Shown: piece after piece, positions 1 to 9,785 of the stretch
Position numbering within the stretch: the first letter of the stretch is position 1
Layout: every line of letters begins with the position of its first letter
From: Mesorhizobium australicum
GTDB taxonomy: Bacteria; Pseudomonadota; Alphaproteobacteria; Rhizobiales; Rhizobiaceae
NCBI RefSeq assembly: GCF_900177325.1
Contig: NZ_FXBL01000004.1
Location: 310,001-374,000 of the forward strand
Reading direction: 5' to 3'
Length of the DNA stretch: 64,000 bases
The notes under the pieces: generated by a model
Seen by the model: the letters and a program-made list of their open reading frames with translations, nothing else
What the model was told of the DNA's origin: nothing
The model's database searches: none
Translations under genes and position numbers: made by a program

Positions 1-756
1 ATATTCCGCCCGCTGGAAGCCGTCCGGCAGCTTCTCGCGGATAGTCTGCTCGATCACGCGCGGGCCGGCAAAGCCGATCAACGCGCCGGGTTCCGCGATA
101 TGGATGTCGCCGAGCATGGCGTAGGAGGCGGTGACGCCGCCGGTGGTCGGATTGGTCAGCACCACGATGTAGGGCAGGCCCGCCTCGCGCAGCCGCTCGA
201 CCGCAACCGTGGTGCGGGGCAGCTGCATCAGCGACAGGATGCCTTCCTGCATGCGTGCCCCGCCGGAAGCCGCGAACAGCACCATCGGCCGCTTCTCTGC
301 CAGCGCGATCTCGAATGCCTTGATGATGGCGTCGCCGGCCGCCATGCCGAGCGAGCCGCCCATGAAGGCGAAATCCTGCACGCAGGCGACGATCGGCAGG
401 CCTTCGATCGTGCCGCGCACCGAAAGGATGGCGTCCTCAAGACTCGTCTTGGCCTTGGCGTCCTTCAGTCGGTCGATATAGCGCTTCTCGTCGCGAAACT
501 TCAGCGGATCGACCACCACCTTCGGGTTCTCGATGGCCGCGTATTCGCCATTGTCCATGAAGAACTTGAGCCGTTCCTTGGCCGAGATCTTCATGTGGTG
601 GCCGGACGAGGGGATGACCCACTGGTTCTCTTCGAGATCCTTGTGGAAGACCATCTCGCCGGTCTCGGGATCCTTGATCCAGAGATTTTCCGGTATCTCG
701 CGCCGTCCGAGCATCGAATTGATCTTCGGGCGGACGTAATTGGTGATCCAGTTCAT
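1..756 (-). CDS. accD: Acetyl-CoA carboxylase carboxyltransferase subunit beta (3' end missing)
   Basis: This is the beta half of the carboxyltransferase that moves the carboxyl group from biotin to acetyl-CoA, the first step of fatty acid synthesis in the cytoplasm. The protein begins [19 protein letters not shown], the usual rhizobial AccD start, and continues with the crotonase-type core, including [10 protein letters not shown] and [16 protein letters not shown]. About 252 residues are visible before the left edge cuts the gene. The two CxxC pairs of the Escherichia coli zinc ribbon are absent: the N-terminal region has IKDPETGEM where a cysteine would be expected, and it has no other cysteine. 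It lies 50 bases downstream of trpA on the same strand, the usual rhizobial order. The identification is firm. Confidence 0.96.
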   Translation of the reverse strand, partial: MNWITNYVRPKINSMLGRREIPENLWIKDPETGEMVFHKDLEENQWVIPSSGHHMKISAKERLKFFMDNGEYAAIENPKVVVDPLKFRDEKRYIDRLKDAKAKTSLEDAILSVRGTIEGLPIVACVQDFAFMGGSLGMAAGDAIIKAFEIALAEKRPMVLFAASGGARMQEGILSLMQLPRTTVAVERLREAGLPYIVVLTNPTTGGVTASYAMLGDIHIAEPGALIGFAGPRVIEQTIREKLPDGFQRAEY

Positions 757-806
757 GCCGGTCTCCCTTCGGGCGAGATGAGGCTCAAGCAGGGAATGTG
801 GGGCGA

Positions 807-1646
807 CTATTCGGCGGGAGCAAGGCGGGCCGCGCGCACGCCTGCCGCGAGGCCCGACACAAGCGTCGCGACCGCGTCCGCCGGGTCGGCCGTCTTCTCC
901 CCCTTGGGACCGAGCACATTTGCGATCGCGTTGACGATCGCCGTGCCCACCACCACACCGTCCGCCGAAGCACCGATCGTGCGCGCCTGCTCGGCCGTCT
1001 TGACGCCGAAGCCGACGCAGACCGGCAGGTCGGTATGTCCCTTGATGCGTTTCACCGCCGTGGCGACCTTGCTGGTATCGGCGAGCGCCGAGCCGGTGAT
1101 GCCGGTCATCGACACGTAGTAGACGAAGCCGGACGTGTTCTCGAGCACCTTGGGCAGGCGCTTGTCGTCCGTCGTCGGCGTGGCGAGGCGGATGAAGTTG
1201 ATCCCGGCCTTGAGCGCGGGAATGCACAGCTCCTCGTCCATCTCCGGCGGCAGGTCGACCACGATCAGCCCGTCGATGCCCGCGGTCTTGGCGTCGGCCA
1301 GGAACCGGTCGACGCCGTAGATGTAGATCGGGTTGTAGTAGCCCATCATCACGATCGGCGTCTCGTCGTCAGACTTGCGGAACTCCGCCGCCATGTCGAG
1401 CGTCTTGCGCAGCGTCTGGCCCGCCTTGAGCGCCCTGAGGCCGGCCGCCTGGATCGCCGGCCCGTCCGCCATCGGATCAGAGAACGGCATGCCGAGTTCG
1501 ATCACGTCGGAGCCCGAGCGCGGCAGGGCCTTCATGATCGACAGCGACGTGGCATAGTCGGGGTCGCCGCCCATGATATAGGTGACGAGCGCCGGTCGGC
1601 CCTCGCCCTTCAGTCGCGCCATGCGCCGGTCGATGCGGGTGGTCAT
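807..1646 (-). CDS. trpA: Tryptophan synthase alpha subunit
   Basis: TrpA cleaves indole-3-glycerol phosphate to indole and glyceraldehyde 3-phosphate and passes indole to TrpB through a tunnel. The protein is 279 residues in a TIM-barrel fold. The catalytic acids fall at about E50 and D61 in [16 protein letters not shown], and the phosphate-binding GFGVK and [11 protein letters not shown] segments are present. I chose the ATG of [13 protein letters not shown]; an upstream extension of 20 residues is basic and lies inside the preceding gene. The ATG overlaps the stop of the toxin-like gene upstream by four bases (ATGA), so trpA translation is probably coupled to that gene and not directly to trpB, which is the odd feature here. 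Confidence 0.97.
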   Translation of the reverse strand: MTTRIDRRMARLKGEGRPALVTYIMGGDPDYATSLSIMKALPRSGSDVIELGMPFSDPMADGPAIQAAGLRALKAGQTLRKTLDMAAEFRKSDDETPIVMMGYYNPIYIYGVDRFLADAKTAGIDGLIVVDLPPEMDEELCIPALKAGINFIRLATPTTDDKRLPKVLENTSGFVYYVSMTGITGSALADTSKVATAVKRIKGHTDLPVCVGFGVKTAEQARTIGASADGVVVGTAIVNAIANVLGPKGEKTADPADAVATLVSGLAAGVRAARLAPAE

Positions 1647-1954
1647 TTTTCGTTTTTTCCGTCGTCGTCCAGGACCAAGTCCAAAGGATTGGAGCGCTGA
1701 TCCCAAATGTGCACAATCTCGATCGTCTCTGCTTCAATCCGGTAGATGAGACAGAAAGGAGTCCGCCGGACTGGATATTGGCGATATCTCGTCCGCGCAA
1801 TAGTCTTGCCTGAAAGAGGATTGTCGCCGAGGTTGATGAGGGCTCGTTCGAAGCGCTTGTAAGCGTTTGGGCCGCCTTCCGGAAAGACGCTCAGGTAGTA
1901 GTCGGTCATCCACTCGAAGTCGGTCGTCGTCGTCGGAAGAAAGATGATCTTCAT
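1643..1954 (-). CDS. Type II toxin, RelE/ParE family
   Basis: The 103-residue protein has the RelE/ParE fold signature. It starts [15 protein letters not shown], has a central [20 protein letters not shown] strand region, and ends in the typical strand [13 protein letters not shown]. Such toxins poison gyrase (ParE) or cut mRNA on the ribosome (RelE); the sequence alone does not say which. A TTG precedes the ATG, but the ATG is preferred because it overlaps the antitoxin stop as TGATG. The 3' end overlaps trpA by four bases. With the antitoxin it forms a complete pair between trpB and trpA, in the same orientation as both. Confidence 0.85.
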   Translation of the reverse strand: MKIIFLPTTTTDFEWMTDYYLSVFPEGGPNAYKRFERALINLGDNPLSGKTIARTRYRQYPVRRTPFCLIYRIEAETIEIVHIWDQRSNPLDLVLDDDGKNEK

Positions 1955-2247
1955 CAACGACGTGTGCGCTGGGGCAGGAAGACGTCAGGTTGAGGCGGTG
2001 GCGTTTTCTTTCCGTCGAACAGGTCTTTGATCCACGGCAGCATGGCTTCGCTGGAAATGAACACGCCCTTGTCCGCCTCGGTGGCGGCGGCATCGAGCAT
2101 GTCGCGTAGACGCGTCTGTTGGTCGAGGTAGGATACAATCGCCTCTTCAGCGATCTCGGATGCTGATTTGCTCGAGAGGTGCGCTTCCTTCTCGAGCTGT
2201 TGCTTAAGCTCGGCGGTCACATGCAGTGAAAGCGGCACTTCACCCAT
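1954..2247 (-). CDS. Antitoxin of the RelE/ParE pair, ribbon-helix-helix type
   Basis: This is a 97-residue protein. Its N-terminal segment VPLSLHVTAELKQQLEKEA, followed by SASEIAEEAIVSYLDQQ, fits a CopG/ParD-like ribbon-helix-helix DNA-binding domain. The proline-rich C-terminal tail (KTPPPQPDVFLPQ) would be the toxin-binding part. A GTG lies two codons upstream, but the GAGGAG ribosome site is seven bases from the ATG and too close to the GTG, so the ATG is chosen. It is the first gene after trpB, with a 65-base gap, and it overlaps the toxin by one base. Antitoxins of this type usually repress their own promoter, which would lie in that gap. This makes local control of trpA possible. Confidence 0.82.
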   Translation of the reverse strand: MGEVPLSLHVTAELKQQLEKEAHLSSKSASEIAEEAIVSYLDQQTRLRDMLDAAATEADKGVFISSEAMLPWIKDLFDGKKTPPPQPDVFLPQRTRR

Positions 2248-2312
2248 CTTCACGCTCCTCAGTCACGTCGGCCGCAAAATAGCACACCGCCCACCCCGCG
2301 CCAAACGCGGCC

Positions 2313-3533
2313 TCAGATCTCCATGCCCATCATCTTGGCCACCGTGTGCACATCCTTGTCGCCGCGGCCGGACAGGTTGACGATGATTGTCTTGTCCTTG
2401 CCCATGCCGGGCGCGATCTTGATGGCGTGCGCGATGGCGTGCGCGGATTCCAGCGCGGGGATGATCCCTTCCGTCTTGGTGCAGAGCTGGAAGGCGTCCA
2501 GCGCCTCATCGTCGAGGATCGGCACATATTCGACGCGGCCGGTGTCGCGCAGCCAGGAGTGCTCGGGCCCGACGCCGGGATAGTCCAGGCCCGCGGAGAT
2601 CGAGTGGCCGTCGAGGATCTGCCCGTCCTCGTTCTGCAGCAGATAGGTGCGGTTGCCGTGCAGCACGCCCGGCTTGCCGGCATTCATCGACGCGCAGTGC
2701 TCGATGCCGTCCAGCCCGCGCCCACCGGCCTCGATGCCGATGATGCGCACGTCCTTGTCGTCGAGGAAAGGATGGAACAGGCCGATCGCGTTGGAGCCGC
2801 CGCCCACCGCGGCGATGATCACGTCGGGCAGCCGGCCTTCTTGCTCCAGCATCTGCTGGCGCGCCTCGATCCCGATCACCGACTGGAACTCGCGCACCAG
2901 TTCCGGATAGGGGTGCGGGCCGGCGGCGGTGCCGATCAGGTAATAGGTGTCCTCGACATTGGTCACCCAGTCGCGCAGCGCCTCGTTCATCGCGTCCTTC
3001 AGCGTGCCGTGGCCCGAACTGACCGGGTTCACCTCGGCGCCGAGCAGCTTCATGCGGAACACGTTCGGCTTCTGTCGCTCGACATCGGTTGCACCCATGT
3101 AGACGACGCAAGGATAGCCGAACCGCGCCGCGACGGTCGCAGACGCCACGCCGTGCTGGCCGGCGCCCGTCTCGGCGATGATGCGCTTCTTGCCCATGCG
3201 CTTGGCGAGCAGGATTTGCCCGAGGCAGTTGTTGATCTTGTGCGAGCCGGTGTGGTTCAGGTCTTCGCGCTTGAAGAAGATCTTTGCGCCGCCGAGATGC
3301 TTCGTCAGGCCTTCGGCGAAATAGAGCTTCGACGGACGGCCCGCATAATAGGTCGACAGCGACTTGAGCTCGGCCTGGAACTCGGGATCGGTCTTGGCCT
3401 CGTTCCAGTGCCGCTCCAGGTCCAGGATCAGCGGCATCAGCGTTTCGGCGACGAAACGGCCGCCGAAGATACCGAACATACCCTGCTCGTCGGGACCGGT
3501 GCGGAAGGAATTGGGCTCGATCGGCTTGTTCAT
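2313..3533 (-). CDS. trpB: Tryptophan synthase beta subunit
   Basis: TrpB is a PLP enzyme that joins indole and L-serine to give L-tryptophan. The protein is 406 residues long. The PLP lysine is about K99 in HTGSHKINN, and the phosphate-binding loop is GGGSNAIG. The start is the ATG of [20 protein letters not shown], with AGGAG placed correctly upstream; an 18-residue extension in the open frame has no support. The C-terminal NLSGRGDKD motif is intact. It precedes the toxin-antitoxin pair and trpA on the same strand. TrpF lies further upstream but is separated by an ORF on the opposite strand, so trpB may have its own promoter in 3534-3795. Confidence 0.97.
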   Translation of the reverse strand: MNKPIEPNSFRTGPDEQGMFGIFGGRFVAETLMPLILDLERHWNEAKTDPEFQAELKSLSTYYAGRPSKLYFAEGLTKHLGGAKIFFKREDLNHTGSHKINNCLGQILLAKRMGKKRIIAETGAGQHGVASATVAARFGYPCVVYMGATDVERQKPNVFRMKLLGAEVNPVSSGHGTLKDAMNEALRDWVTNVEDTYYLIGTAAGPHPYPELVREFQSVIGIEARQQMLEQEGRLPDVIIAAVGGGSNAIGLFHPFLDDKDVRIIGIEAGGRGLDGIEHCASMNAGKPGVLHGNRTYLLQNEDGQILDGHSISAGLDYPGVGPEHSWLRDTGRVEYVPILDDEALDAFQLCTKTEGIIPALESAHAIAHAIKIAPGMGKDKTIIVNLSGRGDKDVHTVAKMMGMEI

Positions 3534-3795
3534 ACCGGACTCCTGAATGCGGGGACAGATACGGACACGCCCCGGAAACCGTGGCAATGGCTATGTCGCG
3601 TCGAGGGCGAAAAGTAAACTGTCTGCTGCGTTTCGCGAGGAGTCGAGGGTGCGCCTCGCTATATCACCCCGTGCATCGATTTCCGCCCGCTCCCGCGCCG
3701 ACGCCCTCTCCCGCTCGGCATTGGCAGTTTTTCTGCGGCTGATTTGTCCACGCCCCCTCCGGCCTCCCGCATGATCTGGTCGAAAGGAGACAGCG

Positions 3796-4251
3796 ATGGG
3801 CTGGAAGGCGAGGATTGGAAGGGAGGGGGATATTCTGCAGCGCATCGCGGCGTGGCTGTTCGCCCTGGCCGATCTCGCCGAACGCGCCGCAAGCGCGCCC
3901 TATGCCACGCGCTGCCGCATGCTCTGGGCTTTGCAGCAGGCGGACGAGGTGGTGCGGGAGTTTGTCGCCGGCTCCGAGTGGAACCCGGCCGGCCGGCAGT
4001 GGTCGCCGGCGACGACGGGCGTCCGCTACGGCAATGAACCCGCGGACGCGATAAGCCTCGCTCTGGCGCTGCGTGCGCTGGCGCTCGTGGTGCAGACCAT
4101 GGCCATGCAGATCCGTCACCGATCATACCGCCGGACCGCCGAAGGCTGCGATGATGGCCGCCACGACGGCCGGCTGCGAACCGATGCCGATGGAATCATC
4201 CAGACGCTCACGGCAGTGTTTGCCGAGGTCGAACTCCGTGACACATCGTAA
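3796..4251 (+). CDS. Hypothetical protein between trpB and trpF, opposite strand
   Basis: I do not recognise this 151-residue ORF. It has a good ribosome site, AAAGGAGA, six bases before the ATG. The predicted protein is mostly helical and alanine-rich, with a middle stretch LWALQQADEVVREFVAGSEW and a hydrophobic run ISLALALRALALVVQTMAM. It carries no signal peptide and no clear catalytic motif. It runs against trpF and trpB and occupies most of the space between them. The strong Shine-Dalgarno sequence argues for a real gene; competing frames on the minus strand over the same bases argue for caution. Confidence 0.5.
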   Translation: MGWKARIGREGDILQRIAAWLFALADLAERAASAPYATRCRMLWALQQADEVVREFVAGSEWNPAGRQWSPATTGVRYGNEPADAISLALALRALALVVQTMAMQIRHRSYRRTAEGCDDGRHDGRLRTDADGIIQTLTAVFAEVELRDTS

Positions 4252-4386
4252 GCGCCGTCCTCCTCTGCGGAGAAGAAGGCCGGAGGTCATCCGACGGGGG
4301 TGAGCGGCGCGAACGAAAACGGCGAGATCGGCGCAAGAGGAAAAGCTTACCCTGCGCCGGTGCCGGCGCGCGCCCTGCCGTCAGCT

Positions 4387-5028
4387 TCAAGCCTTCCGCG
4401 CCGCCTCGAAGAAGTCCCGGATCAGTCCCGTGTCCTTGACCCCCGGCGCGGATTCGACACCGGACGAAACATCCAGACCCGGCGGATTCGCGATCCGGAT
4501 CGCATCGCCCACATTGTCCGGATTGAGCCCGCCCGACAGCATGTAGTCGAGGCCGGGATCGAGCGCGGCTAGCAGGCGCCAGTCGAACGACACGCCGTTG
4601 CCACCGGGAAGCTCGGAACCTTTGGGCGCCTTGGCGTCGAGCAGCAGCCGGTCCGCGACGCCGACGAAACCCTGGATCGGCAGCAGGTCGGCGGGCTCGC
4701 TCACCGACAGCGCCTTCATCACCGGCAGATTGTAACGCTCCCGCACGTAAGTCACACGTTCCGGCGTTTCCTTACCGTGAAGCTGCAGCATGTCGGGCTT
4801 CATCTGCGACACGATCGCGTCGAGGAAGTCGTCGCTCGCATCGACGGTCACCGCGACCGCCTTGGCGCGCCCAATTGCCGCCTGCCGCAGCAAGGCTGCC
4901 TGCGCCGGCGTCACATTGCGCGGGCTTTTTGGAAAGAAGATGAAGCCGACATGGCTCGCCCCGCCGTCGAGCACCGCCGCGATCGTCTCTGGCGTGGACA
5001 GGCCGCATATCTTGATGTCGAGGGGCAT
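4387..5028 (-). CDS. trpF: Phosphoribosylanthranilate isomerase
   Basis: TrpF performs the Amadori rearrangement of N-(5-phosphoribosyl)anthranilate in tryptophan synthesis. The 213-residue TIM barrel has the catalytic cysteine at C8 (DIKICGL) and the catalytic aspartate at about D131 (LLLDAKAPKG), plus the family motif VGFIFFPKSPRN. I chose the ATG of MPLDIKICGL; 26 further in-frame codons upstream look non-coding. In many rhizobia trpF, trpB and trpA are contiguous, but here an opposing ORF separates trpF from trpB. Confidence 0.96.
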   Translation of the reverse strand: MPLDIKICGLSTPETIAAVLDGGASHVGFIFFPKSPRNVTPAQAALLRQAAIGRAKAVAVTVDASDDFLDAIVSQMKPDMLQLHGKETPERVTYVRERYNLPVMKALSVSEPADLLPIQGFVGVADRLLLDAKAPKGSELPGGNGVSFDWRLLAALDPGLDYMLSGGLNPDNVGDAIRIANPPGLDVSSGVESAPGVKDTGLIRDFFEAARKA

Positions 5029-5149
5029 GATGCCGGCGAAATGCCACGAACGGCGATGCGAGTCGAGAGAAACACGCGCCTCCCGGCATTGAGGCGGCGG
5101 ACGCATCGCCCTACTCTATGTCCCAGGGCAAACGCAGAGGGGGCGCCAG

Positions 5150-5374
5150 ATGACCACGCAGCCGGCAACAATCGAGCAACTCGAGAAGAAGATCGCGCAG
5201 GCCTATCAGGTGATCGGCCAGCTCCTCGAACAGTCGGGCTTCGACGGCGGCGAAGGTCGTCGGGCACTGGACTACTTCTCGGGGGACGACTTCGATCCGG
5301 ACTTCCTGCCCTGGCCGCGCCCGGGAGAAGAAGGCCTACGGCCCGAACAGCTCAACGCCGGAAACGACGGGTGA
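5150..5374 (+). CDS. Small hypothetical protein, 74 residues
   Basis: This short acidic protein begins MTTQPATIEQLEKKIAQAYQ and contains GRRALDYFSGDDFDPDFLPW. The N-terminal half is likely one amphipathic helix and the C-terminal half is proline- and acid-rich. A purine-rich stretch, GAGGGGG, lies eight bases before the ATG. It is divergent from trpF and ends three bases before the stop of the convergent metalloprotease gene. No function can be assigned. Confidence 0.55.
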   Translation: MTTQPATIEQLEKKIAQAYQVIGQLLEQSGFDGGEGRRALDYFSGDDFDPDFLPWPRPGEEGLRPEQLNAGNDG

Positions 5375-5377
5375 GGC

Positions 5378-6136
5378 CTACTCGAACCTGATCGCCTGAA
5401 GCGCCGCGCCGTTCTTCTTCAGCCAGGCCCGCGCCTCGTCCGTCCTCGGGCAGAGTTCCCGGCACAGCGCCCAGAACTTCGGTCCGTGGTTCATCTCCCT
5501 CAGATGCGCCACTTCGTGTGCGACGAGGTAGTCGATCACCGTCGGGCGCGCCATCATGATGCGCCAGGAGAAGGACAGGCTGCCGTCGGAGGTGCAGGAA
5601 CCCCAGCGACTGGTCGTGTCCTTGAAGCGGATCGCCTTGGCTTTGCGGCCGACGGCGGCGGTGTGCTTCGCCACCAGCGCCTCTATGTCCTTCTTCGCCT
5701 CGCGCTTGAGGAAGTCTGCGACTCGTCGGGCAAGATGCGTGCGCTCGCCATGCACGATCAGCGCCGGCGCGCCATCGACCTCGGCCGCCGTCACAGAGCC
5801 GCGCTTGCCCGGCTCGTGGACGATGAGATGCGGCACGCCGCGCACCGGAACCTTCACGCCCGGCCGTATCTGCGGCCTGTCCGGCACTTTGGCGATGCGG
5901 GCCTCCAGCCAGCCTTGGTGGCGGTCGATGAACCGGTCGACCTCGCGGGCGGGGATGCCCGGCGGAACCGTCACGCGCAGGCCTTGTCCGCCGGCGTCGA
6001 TGCGCAGCGTCAGCCGCCGGGCGCGTGCGTTCTCGACGATGCGCAGCGGCAGCGCGCGCCCGCCGACCTCGTGCATCCGTTCGAGCGGCTCGGCAGGCCG
6101 GCGCGGCTCTGGCTTTCTCAGGAGCGAGAAGATCAT
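5378..6136 (-). CDS. YgjP/M48-like zinc metallopeptidase (SprT-like)
   Basis: The 252-residue protein matches the YgjP-type family (formerly DUF45) of predicted zinc peptidases. The active site is HEVAHLREMNHGPKFW near residues 205-220, with an HExxH pair and a third downstream histidine. The preceding DTTSRWGSCTSDGSLSFSW block is the other family signature. The start is the first ATG in frame after a region that overlaps no other gene; no clear ribosome site is visible, so the true start could be the later MHEVGG. It follows sitD on the same strand with a 59-base gap. The natural substrate is unknown. Confidence 0.88.
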   Translation of the reverse strand: MIFSLLRKPEPRRPAEPLERMHEVGGRALPLRIVENARARRLTLRIDAGGQGLRVTVPPGIPAREVDRFIDRHQGWLEARIAKVPDRPQIRPGVKVPVRGVPHLIVHEPGKRGSVTAAEVDGAPALIVHGERTHLARRVADFLKREAKKDIEALVAKHTAAVGRKAKAIRFKDTTSRWGSCTSDGSLSFSWRIMMARPTVIDYLVAHEVAHLREMNHGPKFWALCRELCPRTDEARAWLKKNGAALQAIRFE

Positions 6137-6195
6137 GCGCGCGATGATAAGCGATTCGCGCGCATGGAGCAGGAGGTCGCGGCCTCCTCGAACGG

Positions 6196-7029
6196 TCAGG
6201 CCGCCTCGCCCTCCGGCGGCGCAGACAGGCGGGCGCGCAGGAAGGCGACGACGAAGGTGCCGGACATCAGGAGAACGATCGTCGGCGCTGGCGCGGAGTC
6301 CAGGAAGAAGGACAGGTAGACGCCGAGCAGCGACGCGACGACCGCCACCGTCACCGAAATCGCGATCATCGTGCCAAAACGCCGTGCGACCAGGAAACCG
6401 ATCGCACCCGGCGCGATCAGCAGCGCGATCGCGAGGATGATGCCAACCGACTTGAGCGCGCCGACGATCGACAGCGAGAGCAGCGCCAGCAGGCCGTAAT
6501 GCAGCAGCCGAACCGGCAGGCCGATCGCCTTCGCGTGCTGTTCGTCGAAGGCGTGCAGCATCAGGTCTCGCCACTTGATCGCCAGCGCGCCCGCGACGAC
6601 CGCCGCGATGGTCCCGGCCTCGATGATGTCGCCCCAACCGACGCCCAGCATGTCGCCGAACAGGATATGGTCGAGGTGCAGCTCCGTCTCGATCATCGAA
6701 TAGAGCACCAGACCCAGCCCGAACATGCCCGAGAAGAGGACGCCCATGACGGTGTCCTCCTTGATGCGGCTGTTTTCCTTCAGGTAGCCGGTGCCGATGG
6801 CGCAGAACATGCCTGCCGCGAAGGCGCCGAGGCCGATAGGCAGGCCGGCGACATAAGCCAGAACCACGCCGGGCAGCACCGCATGGGAGACCGCGTCGCC
6901 CATCAGCGACCAGCCCTTCAGCACCAGGAACGGCGACAAGAGCCCCATCGGGATCGCCACAAGCAGCGAGACGATGAAAGCCTGCTGCATGAAGGGGAAG
7001 GAGAAGGGGAGGAGGAGCGTCTCGATCAT
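6196..7029 (-). CDS. sitD: Manganese/iron ABC importer permease SitD
   Basis: This is one of two paralogous membrane permeases of the SitABCD divalent metal importer (ABC-3 family) in the inner membrane. The 277-residue protein has about eight hydrophobic helices. It contains the family block LKGWSLMGDAVSHAVLPGV, where acidic and histidine residues line the metal path. The start overlaps the stop of sitC by four bases (ATGA), which implies translational coupling. It is last in the sitABCD operon. Zinc (ZnuB-type) use cannot be fully excluded, but the adjacent Mur-type regulator and operator favour manganese. Confidence 0.93.
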   Translation of the reverse strand: MIETLLLPFSFPFMQQAFIVSLLVAIPMGLLSPFLVLKGWSLMGDAVSHAVLPGVVLAYVAGLPIGLGAFAAGMFCAIGTGYLKENSRIKEDTVMGVLFSGMFGLGLVLYSMIETELHLDHILFGDMLGVGWGDIIEAGTIAAVVAGALAIKWRDLMLHAFDEQHAKAIGLPVRLLHYGLLALLSLSIVGALKSVGIILAIALLIAPGAIGFLVARRFGTMIAISVTVAVVASLLGVYLSFFLDSAPAPTIVLLMSGTFVVAFLRARLSAPPEGEAA

Positions 7030-7886
7030 GCCTGCGCCTCCAGCGCTTCCCGTGCCCGCCGCCGCGCGGCCAACAGGCCATGCTTGGGCGCGAAGACGAA
7101 GGCGGTCAGGAAGACCGCCATCTGCAACACGACGATCACCCCACCGGTTGCGCCGTCGAGGAAATAGGAGATGTAGGCGCCGACAAGGCTCGACAGCGCC
7201 CCGATCGCGACTGCGATCGTGATCAGGCGCGGGAACCGGTCGGTGAGCAGGTAGGCGGTCGCGCCCGGCGTGACGACCATGGCGATCACGAGGAAGGCGC
7301 CGACGGTCTGCAGTGCCGCCACCGTGCAGGCGGCGAGCAGGGTGAAGAAGACCCCCTTGAGCAGGCCCGGCCGCAGGCCGATCGACCGCGCATGGTTCTC
7401 GTCGAAGAAGGCGACCATCAGATCCTTCCACTTGGCGATGAGGATCGCGAGCGACACACCGGCGATCAGCACAAGCTGGAGCGTGTCGGCGGGAGTAATG
7501 GCGAGGATGTTGCCGAGCACGATCGTCTGGATGTTCACCGAGGTCGGCGACAGCGACACCATGAACAGGCCAAGCCCGAAGAAGGAGGTGAAGATCATGC
7601 CGATGATCGCATCCTCGCGCAGCCTGGTCCGCTGGTTGAGGAAGAGCATGGCACCGGCGGCGAGCCCGCCGGCCAGGAAAGCGCCGAGTGCGAAGGGTAG
7701 GCCCAGCATATAGGCGCCGGCGACGCCCGGCACGATCGAATGCGAGAGCGCGTCGCCGATCAGCGACCAGCCCTTGAGCATCAGGAAGGCCGACAGGAAG
7801 GCGCAGACTGCGCCGACCAGCGCCGAGACCCACATGGCGTTGACCATGTAGCCGTAGCCGAACGGTTCGAGCAGGGTCGCGATCAT
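7026..7886 (-). CDS. sitC: Manganese/iron ABC importer permease SitC
   Basis: This is the second ABC-3 permease of the metal importer, 286 residues, with the same block as SitD ([20 protein letters not shown]) and a similar helix pattern. SitC and SitD presumably pair as the transmembrane heterodimer above the ATPase SitB. It overlaps sitB by four bases upstream and sitD by four bases downstream. The C-terminal tail is short and basic ([17 protein letters not shown]). Confidence 0.93.
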   Translation of the reverse strand: MIATLLEPFGYGYMVNAMWVSALVGAVCAFLSAFLMLKGWSLIGDALSHSIVPGVAGAYMLGLPFALGAFLAGGLAAGAMLFLNQRTRLREDAIIGMIFTSFFGLGLFMVSLSPTSVNIQTIVLGNILAITPADTLQLVLIAGVSLAILIAKWKDLMVAFFDENHARSIGLRPGLLKGVFFTLLAACTVAALQTVGAFLVIAMVVTPGATAYLLTDRFPRLITIAVAIGALSSLVGAYISYFLDGATGGVIVVLQMAVFLTAFVFAPKHGLLAARRRAREALEAQA

Positions 7887-8821
7887 TCGGCCGGCTCGTC
7901 GGGCTTGCGGGAGGCCGGAGCAGCGCTTCCGGTCTGTGCCTTCTCGGAATAGACCACAAGCGGCCGCTCGTCGTCGGAGATGACGGTGACCTGCCGGGCG
8001 TCTTCGTCGTCGTGCAGTTCCGCGCCGCCGAGAACGAAATGGCGCAGCACGCCGCCGAAGGCGCGTTCGAGATTGTCGCGCGTGAAGACGGTCTCGGTCG
8101 GCCCTTCCGCCAGCACGGTGCGGTTGATGAGGATCACGCGGTCGCAGAAGTCCGGAACAGACCCAAGGTTATGCGTCGACACGAGCATGATCTTGCCCTC
8201 GTCACGCAGGCTGCGCATCAGCGCGATGATCGCGTCCTCGGTATTGACGTCCACCCCGGTGAACGGTTCATCGAGCAGGATAACCTCGCCTTCCTGCGCC
8301 AGCGCGCGCGCCAGGAAGACGCGCTTCTTCTGGCCGCCGGACAATTCGCCGATCTGCCGCTTGCGATAGTCGCCCATACCCACGCGGGCGAGCGCCTGCG
8401 TCACCATCTCGTGGTCGTGGCGGGAGGGAATGCGCATGAAGTTCATGTGGCCGTAACGGCCCATCATCACCACGTCCTCGACCAGCACCGGAAAGGTCCA
8501 GTCGACCTCCTCGGCCTGCGGGACATAGGCGACGACGTTCTTCTTCAGCGCCCGCCCGGCCGGCTCGCCGAACATGGTGACGGAGCCGGCGGCGAGCGGC
8601 ACGAAGCCCATGATGGCCTTGAACAGGGTCGACTTGCCCGACCCGTTCACGCCGACCAGCGCGGTGATCGAGCCGCGCGGAATGGAGAAGGAGGCAGACC
8701 GCAGCGCGGTATTGCCACTCCGGTAGGTGACGGTGAGATTCTTCGCGACCAGGCCGGCGGTGACCGCCGGCCCGTTTCGTTCCCCGTCAGGCAAAGCCTG
8801 TTTCTGCGGTGCCATATTCAT
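7883..8821 (-). CDS. sitB: Manganese/iron ABC importer ATP-binding protein SitB
   Basis: This is the ATPase of the metal importer. Walker A is GVNGSGKST near residues 57-65, the signature is LSGGQKKR, Walker B is [12 protein letters not shown], and the switch histidine is in LVSTHN. At 312 residues it has a longer C-terminal tail than usual, rich in acidic residues and then [20 protein letters not shown] low complexity. The chosen ATG overlaps the stop of sitA by four bases. It is the second gene of sitABCD. Confidence 0.94.
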   Translation of the reverse strand: MNMAPQKQALPDGERNGPAVTAGLVAKNLTVTYRSGNTALRSASFSIPRGSITALVGVNGSGKSTLFKAIMGFVPLAAGSVTMFGEPAGRALKKNVVAYVPQAEEVDWTFPVLVEDVVMMGRYGHMNFMRIPSRHDHEMVTQALARVGMGDYRKRQIGELSGGQKKRVFLARALAQEGEVILLDEPFTGVDVNTEDAIIALMRSLRDEGKIMLVSTHNLGSVPDFCDRVILINRTVLAEGPTETVFTRDNLERAFGGVLRHFVLGGAELHDDEDARQVTVISDDERPLVVYSEKAQTGSAAPASRKPDEPAE

Positions 8822-9711
8822 TCCGCGAGGCCTTTTGCGATCGTTTCGGTCGTTACCCGCATCAGGTCGAGATAGGTCGGCACCGGGCCGTCCGCTTCGC
8901 TGAGCGAGTCCACATAGAGAACGCCACCGTAGCGGGCTCCGGTCTCACGCGCCACCTGCTGTGCCGGGTCGGGCGACACCGTGCTTTCGCTGAAGACGAC
9001 CGGGATCTTGTCGGCCTTCACCGCGTCGACGACCTTGCGCACCTGCTGCGGTGTGCCCTGGCCGTCGGCATTGATCGGCCAGAGATAGAGTTCCTTCAGG
9101 CCGAAATCGCGCGCGAGATAGGAGAATGCGCCTTCGCTGGTGACCAGCCAGCGGCGCTCCTGCGGGATCGCGTCGAGCGCGGCGCGCACTGGGGCGACGG
9201 TGGCGTCGATCTTCGCCTTGTAGGCTTCGGCGTTCGCCTTGTAGGCCTCGGCATTATCCGGGTCATACTTGGCGAAGGCGGTCGCAATGTTGTCGACATA
9301 GATCTTCACGTCTGTCGGCGACATCCAGGCATGGGGATTAGGCTTGCCGGTGTAAGGTCCTTCGGAAATGCCGATCGGGTCGACCCCGTCCGACAGCACG
9401 ACGCTCGGAATGTCGCGCAGGTTCTGGAAGAAGCGCTGGAACCAGGTCTCGAGGTTGAGCCCGTTCCACAGGATCAGGTCGGCGTCCTGCGCCTTGACGA
9501 TGTCGCGCGGTGTCGGCTGGTAGTTGTGGATCTCCGCGCCGGCGCGCGTGATGGATTCCACCTCCGCCGTGTCGCCGGCAACGTTCTTCGCGATGTCCGC
9601 GATGACAGTGAAGGTCGTCACGGCCTTGAACTTCTCGGCCGCATCCGCGGAGACGATTGTTGCGGCGGACAGGGCCAGGCCGATCAGGGCGCTGCGTAGG
9701 ATGGAAGGCAT
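8818..9711 (-). CDS. sitA: Manganese/iron ABC importer substrate-binding protein SitA
   Basis: This periplasmic metal-binding protein belongs to the cluster A-I (ZnuA/PsaA/SitA) family. The 297-residue precursor starts [20 protein letters not shown] and has a signal peptide ending near ADA-AEKF. Metal ligands expected in the family are visible: histidines in [11 protein letters not shown] and NPHAWMSP, an acid in TSEGAFSYL, and an acid in [10 protein letters not shown]. There is no histidine-rich loop of the kind seen in zinc-specific ZnuA, which supports manganese or iron. Thirty-two in-frame codons upstream of the chosen ATG run into the operator region and are rejected. It leads the sitABCD operon. 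Confidence 0.94.
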   Translation of the reverse strand: MPSILRSALIGLALSAATIVSADAAEKFKAVTTFTVIADIAKNVAGDTAEVESITRAGAEIHNYQPTPRDIVKAQDADLILWNGLNLETWFQRFFQNLRDIPSVVLSDGVDPIGISEGPYTGKPNPHAWMSPTDVKIYVDNIATAFAKYDPDNAEAYKANAEAYKAKIDATVAPVRAALDAIPQERRWLVTSEGAFSYLARDFGLKELYLWPINADGQGTPQQVRKVVDAVKADKIPVVFSESTVSPDPAQQVARETGARYGGVLYVDSLSEADGPVPTYLDLMRVTTETIAKGLAE

Positions 9712-9785
9712 TCTGCGTCTTTCTCCACATTGCCGCGTCGACACGGCTCCACGATCGACATAGGGCGCGGCCGGCCGATTGTCAA

